From contig OZ020269.1 in the NCBI GenBank assembly GCA_963971225.1, forward strand, positions 23,142,084-23,206,083: DNA of 64,000 bases, written 5' to 3'. Numbering within the stretch: the stretch's first letter is position 1; the number at the start of each line of letters is the position of its first letter. The position numbers and the translations under genes were made by a program. The notes beneath the pieces were generated by a model. That model searched no databases. It saw only the letters and a program-made list of their open reading frames with translations, and was not told the origin of the DNA. Of this stretch, positions 57,701-64,000 are shown piece after piece. The stretch comes from Melieria omissa. Lineage: Eukaryota; Arthropoda; Insecta; Diptera; Ulidiidae.

Positions 57701-58197
57701 GTCGACAGCTGTAAGCTGTGTGGTGACATGTTGCTGGTACATTAAGCTTTCCAGCCAAACAGGCATTCATGTCAATACACCACAAGCAAATTGTGCAAAA
57801 AAAACGCGCACTTTCACAACACAATTCGTCAACAAACAAGCCAACCAATAACAATAAAAATAACACAAGTTGTGCAGAGACTAGTTTTCCTTCTGAGGCG
57901 CATCTCACATTTGCTTGTTAGTTCAGGCGAAAGAATCTTCGCTGACAATTGTCAGTGATCAATAAATACCCATTACAACTACAACATTGTTCAGGCAGAC
58001 AAACGAAATAATTGTCAAGACTTACCGGCAATTTGTGTCGCCAATAGCAGCAGCAGCGCCATCAATGCCAGCATTGTGCGCTGCCAGCGTCCGTTCAGAT
58101 ATGTGGGCCAACTGTTTGCCGAGGTTCTTTTGGGCATTTTTCGTAGACTTTTGCAGTTTCTATGCGTGCTGAGATTTTGCTCTATTTTTCGACGCAT
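24707..58197 (-). CDS. Mucin-like type I membrane protein with EGF-SEA-EGF-EGF and cytoplasmic tail; 28.9-kb first coding intron
   Basis: Eight coding exons on the minus strand: 58197-58026, 29152-26600, 26534-26371, 26301-26179, 26111-25443, 25361-25207, 25112-24971 and 24910-24707 (TAG). All phases agree (1, 1, 0, 0, 0, 2, 0) and give 1393 aa. Order: hydrophobic signal segment (42-57); long Pro/Thr/Ser-rich stalk (58 to about 870) with a Thr run, expected to be O-glycosylated; EGF-like module spanning exons 2 and 3 (about 876-921); SEA domain (about 918-1042) with GSGV at 994-997 near the place where SEA domains self-cleave; two EGF-like modules (1056-1089 and 1102-1137); membrane span (1144-1168) followed by WSRRWQR; tail of about 225 aa with acidic, Ser-rich and Met/Gln-rich parts. 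The architecture suggests a cell-surface or apical matrix protein. I cannot name its orthologue. The intron after IKLDE-side exon 26301-26179 uses a GC donor. Confidence 0.85.
26600..29152 (-). other. Large exon encoding the mucin-like stalk
   Basis: One 2553-nt open exon encodes about 850 residues rich in Pro, Thr, Ser and Gln. Notable sub-blocks are an APAPAPA plus Lys-rich patch (KKKPNKHKSSDKK) in the middle, a Thr-dominated run before ELPTNVVPPTS, and a Gly-rich segment (GSGGGGGAG). There are few Cys until the EGF-like start TCIVGDDSTC near the 3' end. The opposite strand has long open frames through this region (for example 27735-28703) that are by-products of the biased composition, not genes. 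Confidence 0.85.
31386..31915 (+). repeat. Local tandem/dispersed repeat around GTAGCAAGGAAATTGTTTCA
   Basis: The block TTGTAGCAAGGAAATTGTTT plus CAAGTACAACT occurs near 31414, 31557, 31737 and 31816 (with small changes), mostly followed by GCAAGTCAGACATGAAG and AAGCGAAGCATTAAAATTTA. Spacing is about 143, 180 and 79 bp. No coding potential. Confidence 0.75.
33329..33596. mobile_element. Foldback-like element
   Basis: Ends CTACTTAAGTAGG..GAGTTATGTGG (left) and, read in reverse, CTACTTAGGTCATTAGG..TAGTTATGTGG (right) are complementary with gaps. Inside, a second inverted pair lies at about 33395-33424 and 33479-33508 (GGATTAAGCCACTTAATC against GGATTAAGTGGCTCC). No clear target duplication. 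Confidence 0.5.
33700..35050 (-). pseudogene. LINE relics (C-terminal zinc-knuckle region), interrupted by a mariner derivative
   Basis: On the minus strand, about 34040-33900 reads ILGWHCLLNMH..SELCRFCLEDEETSGNI, matching the C-terminal LTGHC..LN.H..CRFC..E.ET.EHI region that follows the RNase H domain in I/LOA-like LINEs. A second similar piece at about 34231-34080 reads CRVCLKDAGTAEHIVC. Both are full of stops. The relic is cut by the TA-flanked element 34272-34835. Confidence 0.55.
34272..34835 (-). mobile_element. Internally deleted mariner-like element
   Basis: 564 bp with TA at 34270-34271 and 34836-34837. Ends CAGGGTAGGCCATTTAAAGT and, read in reverse, CAGGGTAGGCCATTGAAAGT differ at one base in 20. 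Minus-strand fragments encode a likely start (MEQYTPKELQ, near 34721) and, in another frame, the transposase C-terminus: PPRSPDLTPPDFF (last catalytic Asp), then LKSKVYTNKPRTLAQLRANI across frames, ending near 34389. The middle, with the first two catalytic Asp residues, is gone. The PPDFF..G signature is seen in mariner-like families other than classic DD34D mariner. Confidence 0.8.
35057..35215 (-). mobile_element. 5'-truncated copy of the tRNA-derived SINE
   Basis: Plus strand reads TGACTGGCACGACAGACCTA..GGAAGGGACCTACAG..ATGCCGATTCCGAACGGCGA, matching the 3' half of the SINE at 6965-7307. The tRNA head is absent. Confidence 0.75.
38051..39349 (-). mobile_element. Apparently intact DD37E-type Tc1/mariner transposon
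   Basis: 1299 bp with TA at 38049-38050 and 39350-39351. Terminal inverted repeats of about 27 bp begin AGGACTGTRCCAGAAAAAAT and differ at one base (R). They enclose one uninterrupted transposase gene on the minus strand. It sits in the big intron of the membrane-protein gene, in the same orientation as that gene. Confidence 0.92.
38184..39197 (-). CDS. DD37E Tc1/mariner transposase, intact, 337 aa
   Basis: Cut-and-paste transposase that binds the element's inverted repeats and integrates at TA. Two helix-turn-helix segments (about 21-44 and 81-103) are separated by a basic linker AAGSGRKKG (54-62), the paired-like DNA-binding layout of the superfamily. The catalytic core has Asp148 in MDDETYC, Asp241 in FWPDLATYHYA and Glu279 in RPIERYW. 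I count 37 residues between the last two, which puts it with DD37E elements first described from mosquitoes rather than with DD34E Tc1 or DD34D mariner. No stop, frameshift or missing catalytic residue is visible, so it could be active now or until recently. A decayed relative lies at 23294-24538. Confidence 0.92.
   Translation of the reverse strand: MESNENANRNIILHTYQQYRQLSKNEIAKKINLPKSTVYDVINRYEQRFTVERAAGSGRKKGFQLPDLQKEVLQEFKKHPNTSVRDMALKFRVSPSTIQKYKKEGRMKTFVAQKVPKRTEKQERAAKTRCRKLYEKCLPQFDCVLMDDETYCKSDFKQLPGKKFYTASKKGEVKEKYKEIGTEKFGSKYMVWQAICSCGLKTDSFITQGTINQEIYIKECLEKRILPFIKSHRDSLVFWPDLATYHYARKTVEWYTANNIQFVAKDCNPPNTPMLRPIERYWAIIKRELKKEGGAAKDIKYFKRRWNKAAKTIDETTVRNLMAGLKAKVRSFYRNKD
40222..41512 (+). 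mobile_element. Full-length mariner element
   Basis: 1291 bp with TA at 40220-40221 and 41513-41514. Near-terminal inverted repeats share the perfect block CTTCGTTCAATAATGTGTGT plus GACT; the left end has two extra bases before it. They enclose an uninterrupted transposase frame at 40399-41448. Flanking DNA (39.9-40.2 and 41.55-41.9 kb) may belong to an older element it landed in. Confidence 0.92.
40399..41448 (+). CDS. Mariner transposase, 349 aa, second catalytic Asp replaced by Glu
   Basis: Full-length mariner transposase: N-terminal helix-turn-helix DNA-binding part (about 1-110), KWVP..LLT linker motif (119-125, where mariners usually have WVPH), and the catalytic domain with Asp158 in MDETWIHHF and Asp287 in YSPDLAPSDYW. 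The middle catalytic position, normally the Asp of HQDNAPCH, reads HQENAPCH (Glu252, codon GAA at 41152-41154). Spacing to Asp287 is 34, the DD34D pattern. The rest of the frame is open and family-like. Because the acidic triad holds metal ions with strict geometry, this change probably kills or cripples catalysis although DNA binding could persist. Confidence 0.92.
   Translation: MNSKQFRVLIYHCFLMKKNTVQCQEWLEKHYSDSAPSKRTICYWYSEFKRGRTDTDDIPSTGRPNDAVIPENVEKTLKIIMSDRKVKVGEIADILKISAGSVHTIIHKHLVMKKVFSKWVPLLLTPEQKKQRIDDSKSCLGMFTGNKSEFLRRYITMDETWIHHFTPESNRQSAECHATGESRPKRPKAQTSAVKVMASVFWDVHGIIFIDYLEKGKTINSDYYIALLERLKEEIAIKRPHMKKKKVLFHQENAPCHKSMKTMAKMHELGFELLPHPPYSPDLAPSDYWLFADLKKMLRGKRFGSNDEVIAETNAYFEGKEKSFCKGGIERLEKHWNDCISLKGDYVDE
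42057..42173 (+). pseudogene. LINE RNase H fragment (+)
   Basis: Encodes AEVHAILEAMNFVIESR then GSSICVCSDNQAALMALAL and a stop. The E..AI.EA and SDNQAAL blocks are the active-site surroundings of LINE RNase H domains. No reverse transcriptase nearby. Confidence 0.6.
42468..42597. mobile_element. hAT-type MITE copy (degenerate)
   Basis: Left end AGCGCACACAGAGGG and right end CCTGTGTGCGCCACTG are complementary. Body has GGGGTTT/AAACCCC blocks like the copies at 56356 and 59316. Confidence 0.55.
42783..42850 (+). repeat. GGTTAGG-type dispersed repeat, copy 2
   Basis: Shares GGTTA.AATGGCTGCCTCT, AGAGACAC and the following TTAGRCCT block with 6871-6945. Confidence 0.45.
43260..43470 (-). pseudogene. 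LINE RNase H fragment (-)
   Basis: On the minus strand from about 43460 it reads VFTDSQTALTELKSTIVRSK and then VVGSCRSHRNALY. TDSQTAL is the conserved RNase H block of LINEs. Opposite in orientation to the fragment at 42057, so the two belong to different insertions or to a rearranged one. Confidence 0.55.
45840..47050. repeat. Extremely AT-rich low-complexity stretch
   Basis: Long T and A runs with many short repeats. A tandem pair TTTGTTTTAACATAATTTAT (near 46500 and 46551) and repeated TTTTATAAATATT blocks are visible. No coding potential. Confidence 0.7.
49142..49308. mobile_element. TTAA-type MITE with a central hairpin
   Basis: 167 bp. The right side has AAAAGGG followed by TTAA (49309-49312); the left flank reads GTAA (49138-49141), one change from TTAA. 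Ends CCTTTTAGTGCCG and CGGCACTAAAAGG are perfect complements. The centre has arms at 49158-49175 and 49198-49215 that pair with one mismatch, and an inner GCACT/AGTGC stem. TTAA targets and CCCTTT ends fit the piggyBac superfamily. Confidence 0.75.
49696..50915 (+). mobile_element. Mariner element with frameshifted transposase
   Basis: 1220 bp with TA at 49694-49695 and 50916-50917. Ends begin TTGGATGAGTGCATAAGTTC and match over about 31 bp with one or two differences. Transposase described separately. It belongs to a different mariner lineage from the one at 40222. Confidence 0.9.
49856..50841 (+). pseudogene. Mariner transposase broken by one net frameshift
   Basis: The N-terminal part opens at 49856 (MDNENRHIMLYEFRKGK) and runs through the helix-turn-helix region to about 50165, then hits a stop at 50189-50191. 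The rest continues in another frame from about 50165 (WVHFEAQLSEKNKVDR) to the TAA at 50839-50841. The catalytic triad is intact: Asp in VTGDEKWIL, Asp in FHHDNARP and Asp in YSPDIAPSDYH, with 34 residues between the last two. One net base change in reading frame, at the place of the usual WVPH motif, is the only obvious damage. Confidence 0.88.
50997..51090. mobile_element. Possible end or short copy of the CTCAGTTTTTCAT MITE family
   Basis: After a TA, CTCAGTTTTTCATATCTACATCC..TTTGTCCTTTTAAATGG resembles the left end of the element at 3581. A weak inverted counterpart (AAAGGATGTGAAAATGG) lies at about 51074-51090. No clear right TA. Confidence 0.4.
56356..56500. mobile_element. hAT-type MITE copy
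   Basis: Ends TAGTGACGCACAC and TGCATGCGCCAGTG; the flanking 8-mers TTTCAATG and CTTTAATG agree at 6 of 8. Body has the AACCCCCAAAAACCCCC block shared by the family. Confidence 0.6.
56710..56836. mobile_element. hAT-type MITE copy
   Basis: Left TAGTGGCGTAAATA, right TTGCGTGCACCACTG; body includes a TTGTAACCAACTAT block close to TTGTAACAAACAAAT of the copies at 56356 and 59316. Target duplication not clear. Confidence 0.6.
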
Positions 58198-58382
58198 CGT
58201 TAACGGCAATTTTCAAATGTTTCGAGTCTTATTTTAGTGGTGTTTACTTTTTGTTTATTTTATAAAAGAATATTTAAGAAAATTCCTTCTAATTTGTTGA
58301 CTCGTTAGATGATTTTTTAATGTGTCTTTTGCTGAGCAAATCGCTGGCACGCATGTTTTCAGCTTTTAATTGTGCACGTTTG
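58026..58382 (-). other. Signal-peptide exon of the membrane-protein gene, with probable 5' UTR
   Basis: Read on the minus strand, an ATG at 58197 opens 57 codons ending in the hydrophobic stretch MLALMALLLLLATQIA and then G|GTAAGTCTTG, a strong donor in phase 1. The next exon begins AA TGT at 29152, so the split codon becomes GAA and the chain reads ..TQIA-ECRHDGG, a plausible signal-peptidase region. A second in-frame Met (residue 21) or Met42 would give a shorter n-region and may be the real start. An acceptor-like TTCTATTTTCAG at 58394-58383 suggests a further untranslated exon upstream; that part is weak. Confidence 0.75.
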
Positions 58383-58729
58383 CTGAAAATAGAAACAAAG
58401 AAGAACATAATTTAGTATAATTTATGTTAAAATTATGCTAAACAATATTTTACTGAAGCATTCTTAATGTAAAATGTTAATGAGTACATTGAACTCTTAG
58501 GCACTCATGTTTGAAGTATAACAATTACGTGTGCAACATCTTCAAAACTGTTGTAATTAAAGGGGTAACAACACTAGAGTTTTGGTAAAGGCGATTTGTA
58601 TTTTTCATTGGCTTTCATAATACTTTAGAATCAAAAAAATAGTAGCAAGTTGGACCTATTGTTAAAAAGTATTCTCTAGTAGGTTGTAAAGTTGGAAAAA
58701 TCTAGGATATTCAGATCCTGGTTATATCA

Positions 58730-58858
58730 CAGTGCTGTGGCACACACAGGATTCCATTTGGGGGGAGGGCACAATACCATTTGAAATCATATTTTGTGCA
58801 ACCAATTTTGTATTTGCGGGCTTTGATCCCTCACCCATCTCCCCTGTGTGCGGCACTG
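58730..58858. mobile_element. hAT-type MITE copy
   Basis: Left CAGTGCTGTGGCACACACAG, right CTGTGTGCGGCACTG. Body has GGGGGGAGGG facing CCCTCACCCATCTCCCC. No target duplication found. Confidence 0.55.
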
Positions 58859-59315
58859 CCACAGAACCTTGGAGCGCACACTGAGCGTTTTTTCAGAGCC
58901 GCTTTTTGCCAAATTTTGACGGAACGATTTGAAATTTTGACAGTAGCTTTATAAATATATTTCCTAAGAGAGTAATGTAACTTTTTACTATTAACAATTT
59001 TCTTAACAATTTCAAAAATCTATCAATTTTTTTTTCAATTCTAAAAATTTTACATTTTATTTTATTTTTTTTACATTTCTTTATTTTATTTTAAAATCTA
59101 CAAATTTTACAAAATTGTATTTAGAAAAGCTTCTACACCTTTGAAGACACCTTTGATTGTGTGAACAAGTGTGATTGTAAACTATTTATAAAGATAGCAA
59201 GAATCTAACTTGGGAAGCTGTAGAACTGCTAAGTCTTCTTTGATAAGTCCAAACGGGAAAACAGGGGAATATCTTCTGAAATTGGGGAGGAGAAATCTTC
59301 ACCAAATGGCTGCAC

Positions 59316-59474
59316 CAGTGGCGTACATATGATTTCATTTTGCGGGCAGCGGGTTTTTTGATTGCAACTTTTTTACCCAATACCACTCGAAATTTTATTT
59401 GCCATATACAATTTTTGTAACAAACAAATATTTGAGATATTTGATCCGCAAAACCCCTCTTGCGTGCGCCACTA
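59316..59474. mobile_element. hAT-type MITE copy
   Basis: Left CAGTGGCGTACATA, right TTGCGTGCGCCACTA; shares TTTGTAACAAACAAATAT with the copy at 56356. Target duplication eroded. Confidence 0.6.
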
Positions 59475-59610
59475 TGTTGGACTTATCACGACACACAATC
59501 CATGGACCCAAAAGATGGCCAACATGGCCTCATCCAGACCACAAGGTACTCTTCCTCCAAGAGGAGGTAGGCAGCCCAGAGCATTTTCTCTACATACGTC
59601 CTATCTTTAA

Positions 59611-59844
59611 CCCTTTCGGGACGGAGTTTAATTTTGAAATATAAAGTACTGTCAGTAGAAATATTTTCATGCTATGAATGTTGGGATAAGAAAATTCAAT
59701 TGGCTCACAAGTTCCGAAATCATTCTTTTATGCGAGAACACCGAAATCAAAATAATATTTTGCGGGGGTCGTAAGATTTGAATTATTTGTTTGATGGGCA
59801 TTGGCAACTTGCTGGGACGTATTATCCCAGTAGTCCCGAAAGGG
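59611..59844. mobile_element. TTAA-flanked (piggyBac-type) MITE, 234 bp
   Basis: TTAA on both sides (59607-59610 and 59845-59848). Ends CCCTTTCGGGAC and GTCCCGAAAGGG are perfect complements. No coding potential. Confidence 0.9.
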
Positions 59845-60163
59845 TTAAGATTGCAAACTTTGAAATTTACACAGACGAACCAGTAGTCCTCTCTTTCCTT
59901 ATTTATTCACTTTTTTGCATACCCCACTCAACCCTCAGCTGTCATCCTGTTTCTCGAGCTCTAAAAGTGCAATGAGCTACTAAGCCTGAGTGCTTGAGGA
60001 ATAGACCTTCCCTCTTACATCTATCCATGCATTCCATAAGCAATAGAACATAGTTTATAAATCCTTTTGGGTTTTTATTTCAGATCTTCTAATTTACCAG
60101 AAATCTGTCCATCCATATGGGAGTTTTGGAAAGGCAATTTTAAAAGTTTGAATTTTGTTTTAA

Positions 60164-60246
60164 CCCTTTCAGTCACAATGTGCAATATATTGGACTACAG
60201 CCCATACAATTCATACAGCGGGCTGTTATTTTCATGTCGGAAAGGG
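60164..60246. mobile_element. TTAA-flanked (piggyBac-type) MITE, 83 bp
   Basis: TTAA on both sides (60160-60163 and 60247-60250). Ends CCCTTTC and GGAAAGGG are complementary over the outer 7 bases. It sits inside a short AAGTTTGAATTTTGTTTT repeat that continues on both flanks. Confidence 0.7.
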
Positions 60247-60511
60247 TTAAAGTGTGAATTTCGTTTTAAAGTTTGAATTTTGTTTAAAAGTTTGAGTTTT
60301 GAAGTTTAAATAATAATAAATTTGTTTTTCATACTTCCACATGTGTTTAGTAAAAGCAAATTATGTTCCCTCTTTCATATTCCTGAAACAAGTATTCAAC
60401 TTTTTTTATCGCTTAGGTCTTAAGTTAGGCCTGAGGTCGTATGTGTATAAAAATTGAGCAAACAATGCATAGAAATTAAAAAAAAAGTTTATCAAGTATA
60501 AACTAAGTTTT

Positions 60512-60573
60512 AACTAAATTAAAATGCTTTTTGGTAACGAAAAACTAAATTAAAATGCTTTTTGGTAACTAAA
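60512..60573 (+). repeat. 31-bp tandem duplication
   Basis: Two consecutive copies of a 31-bp unit starting AACTAAATTAAAATGCTTTT, differing at one base, with the start of a third. Confidence 0.85.
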
Positions 60574-63216
60574 AACTAATTTTTAAGTATAGAAATTATT
60601 GTAGAACTTAAAATTGTGTTCAAAGTCTTAAAGCCTTCTCAGTTCCAGTGCTTTAGTTTTTATCCCCAAAGCTGTATTTTCGGCCATGTTTTGTAAGACT
60701 TATAAGACTTGAAATCTTCAGTGACTCAGATTTGTCGAACCCATTCTTGAAAAAACTACATAAACCGAGCAGAGCCGAGTTTTTATACGTCAAACATTTC
60801 ACCCAATTCAAAAAAAGAAGCTCAAACTAGAACTACGACACTATTTAAAAAGATTTTATAACCAGTTCCATATTCACTATTCTACCCACCAACACTGTGT
60901 TATAGAATTTTGCAATTGTTTGCAATTTGAGAATGTTTGTGTGTGTATGTGAATGATGAGAAAATATCCGTTCTCCGTCAACTTTACTCAACTTTGCTCC
61001 GTTCTTTGGCAGCGAAAACAATTAGAAGCGGAAAAATCGCTAATGGTCGCGACATAAACAAGTGTCATCAAAACCAGCGCCAACCGCTGTCAAAGACAAC
61101 AAATGGCGTGTTGCATAACAAAGGAGCCGGTCGGTGAAAAGCTTCTAATAGGTAAGCAATGACAGCAAAAGAGAGTCTTTAAAACAATCTTTTTTTGTAT
61201 GCGCAAAGCCAAAGCATTAACCGCTTATAATAAAAAAATTGTCTACAATAAAAACGTGAGCAGCGTTCATGAAGCAAAACCACTGATTAATTACCACACC
61301 GCGTGCAAATAGTCAAAGCAAGTTAGATGAGTCGCTGAAAAAACACCACAAACTCAGCACAATGAAAGTGCAATAACCTCGGCTCAAAGTTATTGAAAGT
61401 CGCTAATAATGAAAAAAAAGTCAGAAAAAATATTGACTGCGCACAACAATAACGCCGCAGTGCTTACGTAAACTGGCATCAGTTGGCCATATGTGTCGGC
61501 GCACAAACCAACGCAAACGCCAGTCAAAAGAAGTGAAAAAGGCCAAAGAGAGACAAATGTCTGTTTTTTTCTGAATGCTAAAATGCAAATTTGATTGTTT
61601 GCAAGCCATCACTCACAACTCACAGTTCAGTTCAGCCACCGATTTGGCCATTTGGCCACTGGCGGTGTTTGGCTATAATAAAATGCCCAAAAATTGATTG
61701 GCCTGAGCGAAAGTAACTGAGACGCTGCGCTGCACTGTGCACTGCGTTGTGGCCGATTGTCGGCCTGTGTGTGCCACAAATCGATTTTATTCATAACTGT
61801 TGATGTTCGAAATTGTCTACTGCGGATTTGAAATTACAAATTCAAAAGTGAAATTCGTGCGCAAAGAACAAGAGATGATGGAAATCGTAAAAGAAACTAT
61901 GAAAGAAATATCCAAAAACACTTTATTGGCACTGCATATTGTTGTCCGATGCTATAATTTTGAGCTTTTTCGGTTAAATTTTTCTTCTCTTTGTTTATTT
62001 CGTTTGCTTTCTAGAGTTGAATGCGCCATGAAATCGGCTGCCGTCTGAACGCATTCGTATGTGAAAGGTTGTAGCTGATTTTATAATTTACAATCATTCG
62101 CAAAATGGAGAATTTATATAATTTTTTTCTTTGTGTTGAATACGAAATTTTGGCGTGGAAATATTGGTGACATTTAATGATAAAAACAGGAAAAAAAATA
62201 AAATAATATAAATTGAAAATTTTATGCAGTTTTCTTAGTTGACATATTAATGGAAATAATAATTTAAGTAGAAATTATATGAACCAATTTATAAAAGATT
62301 TAGATCTTTAAAAACGAATCTTTATCGGTTTGTATATGTTTTCCTTACAGAGTCGGAAACTACTTGACCAATTGCTCAGAATTTCTGACACAACGGTTGC
62401 TTCGTTCAGGAAAAAACTTGTTTGTATACTTTACGAGAAAGCATGGCACTTCCCATAATAGCTTCGAAATTATATGCATTTCTTTTACATACATTAGAAT
62501 TTTGTATAGCATCGGCATTAAGATTTGTCGGTGCACTCATTCCAAAGGCTTTGGTCAAGGCGTGATCCAAAAAATGTCTTCACAATTTGGAGCAATTACA
62601 CCAACAACAATTAGGTCAGACATCAATGACAAACGTTACAAACTATTTAGCTGTGTCTTTCTACCCTAAAAACTAAACAGATATCGGACCCGAGCCGTCT
62701 TGCTCCACTGGAAAATTTTAAAAGGTATAAAGGATACTACTGCTCGCTGTCGCTGGCATACTGTCGCAAGGCATACTTTTAGGGGCATAATAATTTCACT
62801 AGAACATTTGCAAAGATGCACTCGCAATGATACTTGAAATTTGAGTCCAATTAGAATGTGCAAGAATGATCTGCGCGACAAGCAAACAAGAATAAAAGGC
62901 AACCGAGAAGAGTTTGGTTTTAGAAAGCAAAGGTGCCACACGGTGTAGTCCAATAAGTAACAAATCGAAAGTTGTAAACAAAGTGACTACTGTTGTACAG
63001 CTGCATTGAATAAATTTATTCTGTGTTTTATTTTTAAGCAGAATCCAGAGAAACGAAAACGCCTGCGTTGAGATGGCCGAACCAATTTTTGTAACAGTAT
63101 TGTAAAGCGTGATCAGATAGCAGTGATAGTTTTTCCTAAGGGATGTCTCAGCAATTAGTCAAAGATGTCAATGACGTTTTAATGCCAAAATATGAAGTGT
63201 AATTTGCCATTCCATT

Positions 63217-63800
63217 ATGTATGAAATTATTAAAAACTACTATCGAAATTCCGGCTCAATTGTAACCAGGCAATGTAAATTTTGTCGTAGAGTCAGGCAG
63301 TACGTTTCTGTTGTGAACCGTAAGGCATCAACCAGACAGAGAGAACAAAGTGAAGGCAGCATAGCCGCCGTAGCGGAGCGTAGCCCACTCAGAAGTGGGC
63401 ATCACCGGAGAGCCAACCCGGCTTATTTTGCAGTTGGATTTGGGTCAACATCCATATAAGGTTCTGCTGACGCAAGAAATTAAAACGGTCAACTATAGAC
63501 AACGCTATGAGTTCGCTAATAGGGCGCTGGAAATTTTCACCGGAGATCTGGTCACTGAGTCATCTGACGGTGAGCGTTCATCGCTTGGCCGACGCGAAAA
63601 TGCGAATTGGTGCCCTCTATAACTTTCTTTGGGGACTTGATCCTTAGCCCACGCTTCAAATAACGAGCTCGAGGCCAACATTCGAAACACTTTTGTTGAA
63701 ATAACGCCACACATATTGAACCGAATTATCAGAAACTGGATCGATCACTTGAAGCACGGCCAGCGATGCCGAGGCGCCTATTTGCATGATGTGCTCTTCC
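63217..63800 (+). pseudogene. Tc1/mariner-superfamily transposase relic
   Basis: Frames across the region encode a basic stretch (KASTRQREQSEGSIAAVAE), then QLDLGQHPYKVLLTQEIKTV and NYRQRYEFANRALE (about 63430-63530), and at the far end PHILNRIIRNWIDHLKHGQR with CRGAYLHDVLFQT (about 63705-63800). This order, HKDLGLHPYK..LTQELK.. near the helix-turn-helix and N..RIR.C....G.HL.D..F.T at the C-terminus, fits a Tc1/mariner-like transposase lineage common in insects. The catalytic middle is missing and frames are broken. Ends not found. Confidence 0.55.
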
Positions 63801-64000
63801 AAACACAATGGCAATGTCCAATTGTTATTTCACTACATTGTAATTTTATTTAAATTTCTTTTCTCATCGTTCTTATCTGGTAACCCTTTGAAATGAGCAT
63901 AGCCCACCCATCTTCTGTACATACTTTTGTACTTCAGAATTATAAAAAAAACAGATCAATTCTACCCGATATGAAATTAATGTAGTAGGGAAGAAATGTT

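Larger units (their letters stand above)
29153..58025 (-). other. 28.9-kb intron between signal-peptide exon and stalk exon
   Basis: Intron of the minus-strand membrane-protein gene, with donor GTAAGT at 58025-58020 and acceptor TTTTGCAG at 29160-29153. Recognised content is listed separately: transposons at 33329-33596, 33700-35215, 38051-39349, 40222-41512, 42057-43470, 49142-49308, 49696-50915 and 56356-56836; a local tandem repeat at 31386-31915; AT-rich DNA at 45.8-47.0 kb; and eight copies of a CTTAAGTC-core motif. Stretches such as 30.4-31.2, 32.1-32.8, 36.1-36.5, 45.0-45.6, 47.1-48.0, 51.5-52.6 and 53.3-53.7 kb look like unique, less AT-rich DNA with no ORF worth calling and may hold enhancers. 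The rest shows nothing I can name. Confidence 0.75.
58198..64000. other. Region upstream of the membrane-protein gene
   Basis: Contains MITEs at 58730-58858, 59316-59474, 59611-59844 and 60164-60246, a 31-bp tandem duplication at 60512-60573, and a transposase relic at about 63217-63800. A less AT-rich stretch at about 61.6-61.8 kb (GGCCATTTGGCCACTGGCGG and following) is the best candidate for a promoter or 5' UTR exon, but nothing proves it. The rest shows no gene I can support. Confidence 0.5.

Noticed and set aside
29153..58025. Recursive splice sites (ratchet points) in the long intron
   Set aside because: I looked for CAG|GTAAGT-type junctions on the minus strand and found no convincing one by eye; a systematic scan could still find some.

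Overview
The window is nuclear DNA of a higher (cyclorrhaphan) fly. The protein-coding genes are split by short GT-AG introns, intergenic and intronic DNA is AT-rich, and the genes are those of an insect: two juvenile hormone epoxide hydrolases, cytosolic methionyl-tRNA synthetase, an EB1-type microtubule protein and a CCDC130/YJU2-type splicing factor. From memory, the Jheh cluster next to the methionyl-tRNA synthetase gene matches Drosophila melanogaster polytene region 55F. The large intergenic spaces, ATGT/ACAT runs and repeat families suggest a tephritid fruit fly, but that last step is a guess.

Layout. 1-8534: the last three coding exons of a first Jheh copy (+), its first exon lying left of the window; the introns hold an AT-rich degenerate satellite, a TA-flanked MITE, a broken non-LTR retrotransposon and a tRNA-derived SINE. 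8535-12915: intergenic, with another SINE, a hAT-type MITE with perfect 8-bp target duplication, and a satellite-like array into which a 974-bp TA-flanked element has inserted. 12916-14574: a complete second Jheh (+, 477 aa). 15847-17015: an EB1-like gene (+). 17246-18436: the CCDC130 homologue (-), tail to tail with the EB1-like gene and head to head with MetRS. 18958-22430: complete MetRS (+, 959 aa, 9 coding exons). 23294-24538: a decayed DD37E-type Tc1/mariner element. 24707-58197: one gene on the minus strand encoding a predicted 1393-aa mucin-like type I membrane protein (signal peptide, P/T/S-rich stalk, EGF, SEA, two EGFs, membrane span, cytoplasmic tail).

The membrane-protein gene dominates the window. 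Its signal-peptide exon (58026-58197) lies 28.9 kb from the next exon, and the splice phases join perfectly. The big intron is a transposon trap: an intact DD37E Tc1/mariner element, a full-length mariner whose second catalytic Asp is Glu, a frameshifted mariner with good ends, an internally deleted mariner relative nested in a LINE relic, and several MITE families. It also holds a ~24-bp motif with core CTTAAGTC repeated eight times on both strands; I did not see it outside the intron and no feature type explains it. That is the most unusual signal I found.

58198-64000 lies upstream of this gene and contains hAT-type MITEs, two TTAA-flanked MITEs, and a worn Tc1/mariner transposase relic at the right edge. 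I see no bacterial-type operons, CRISPR arrays, rRNA or functional tRNA genes. All exon models are read by eye from splice signals, frame and family similarity; no search was run.
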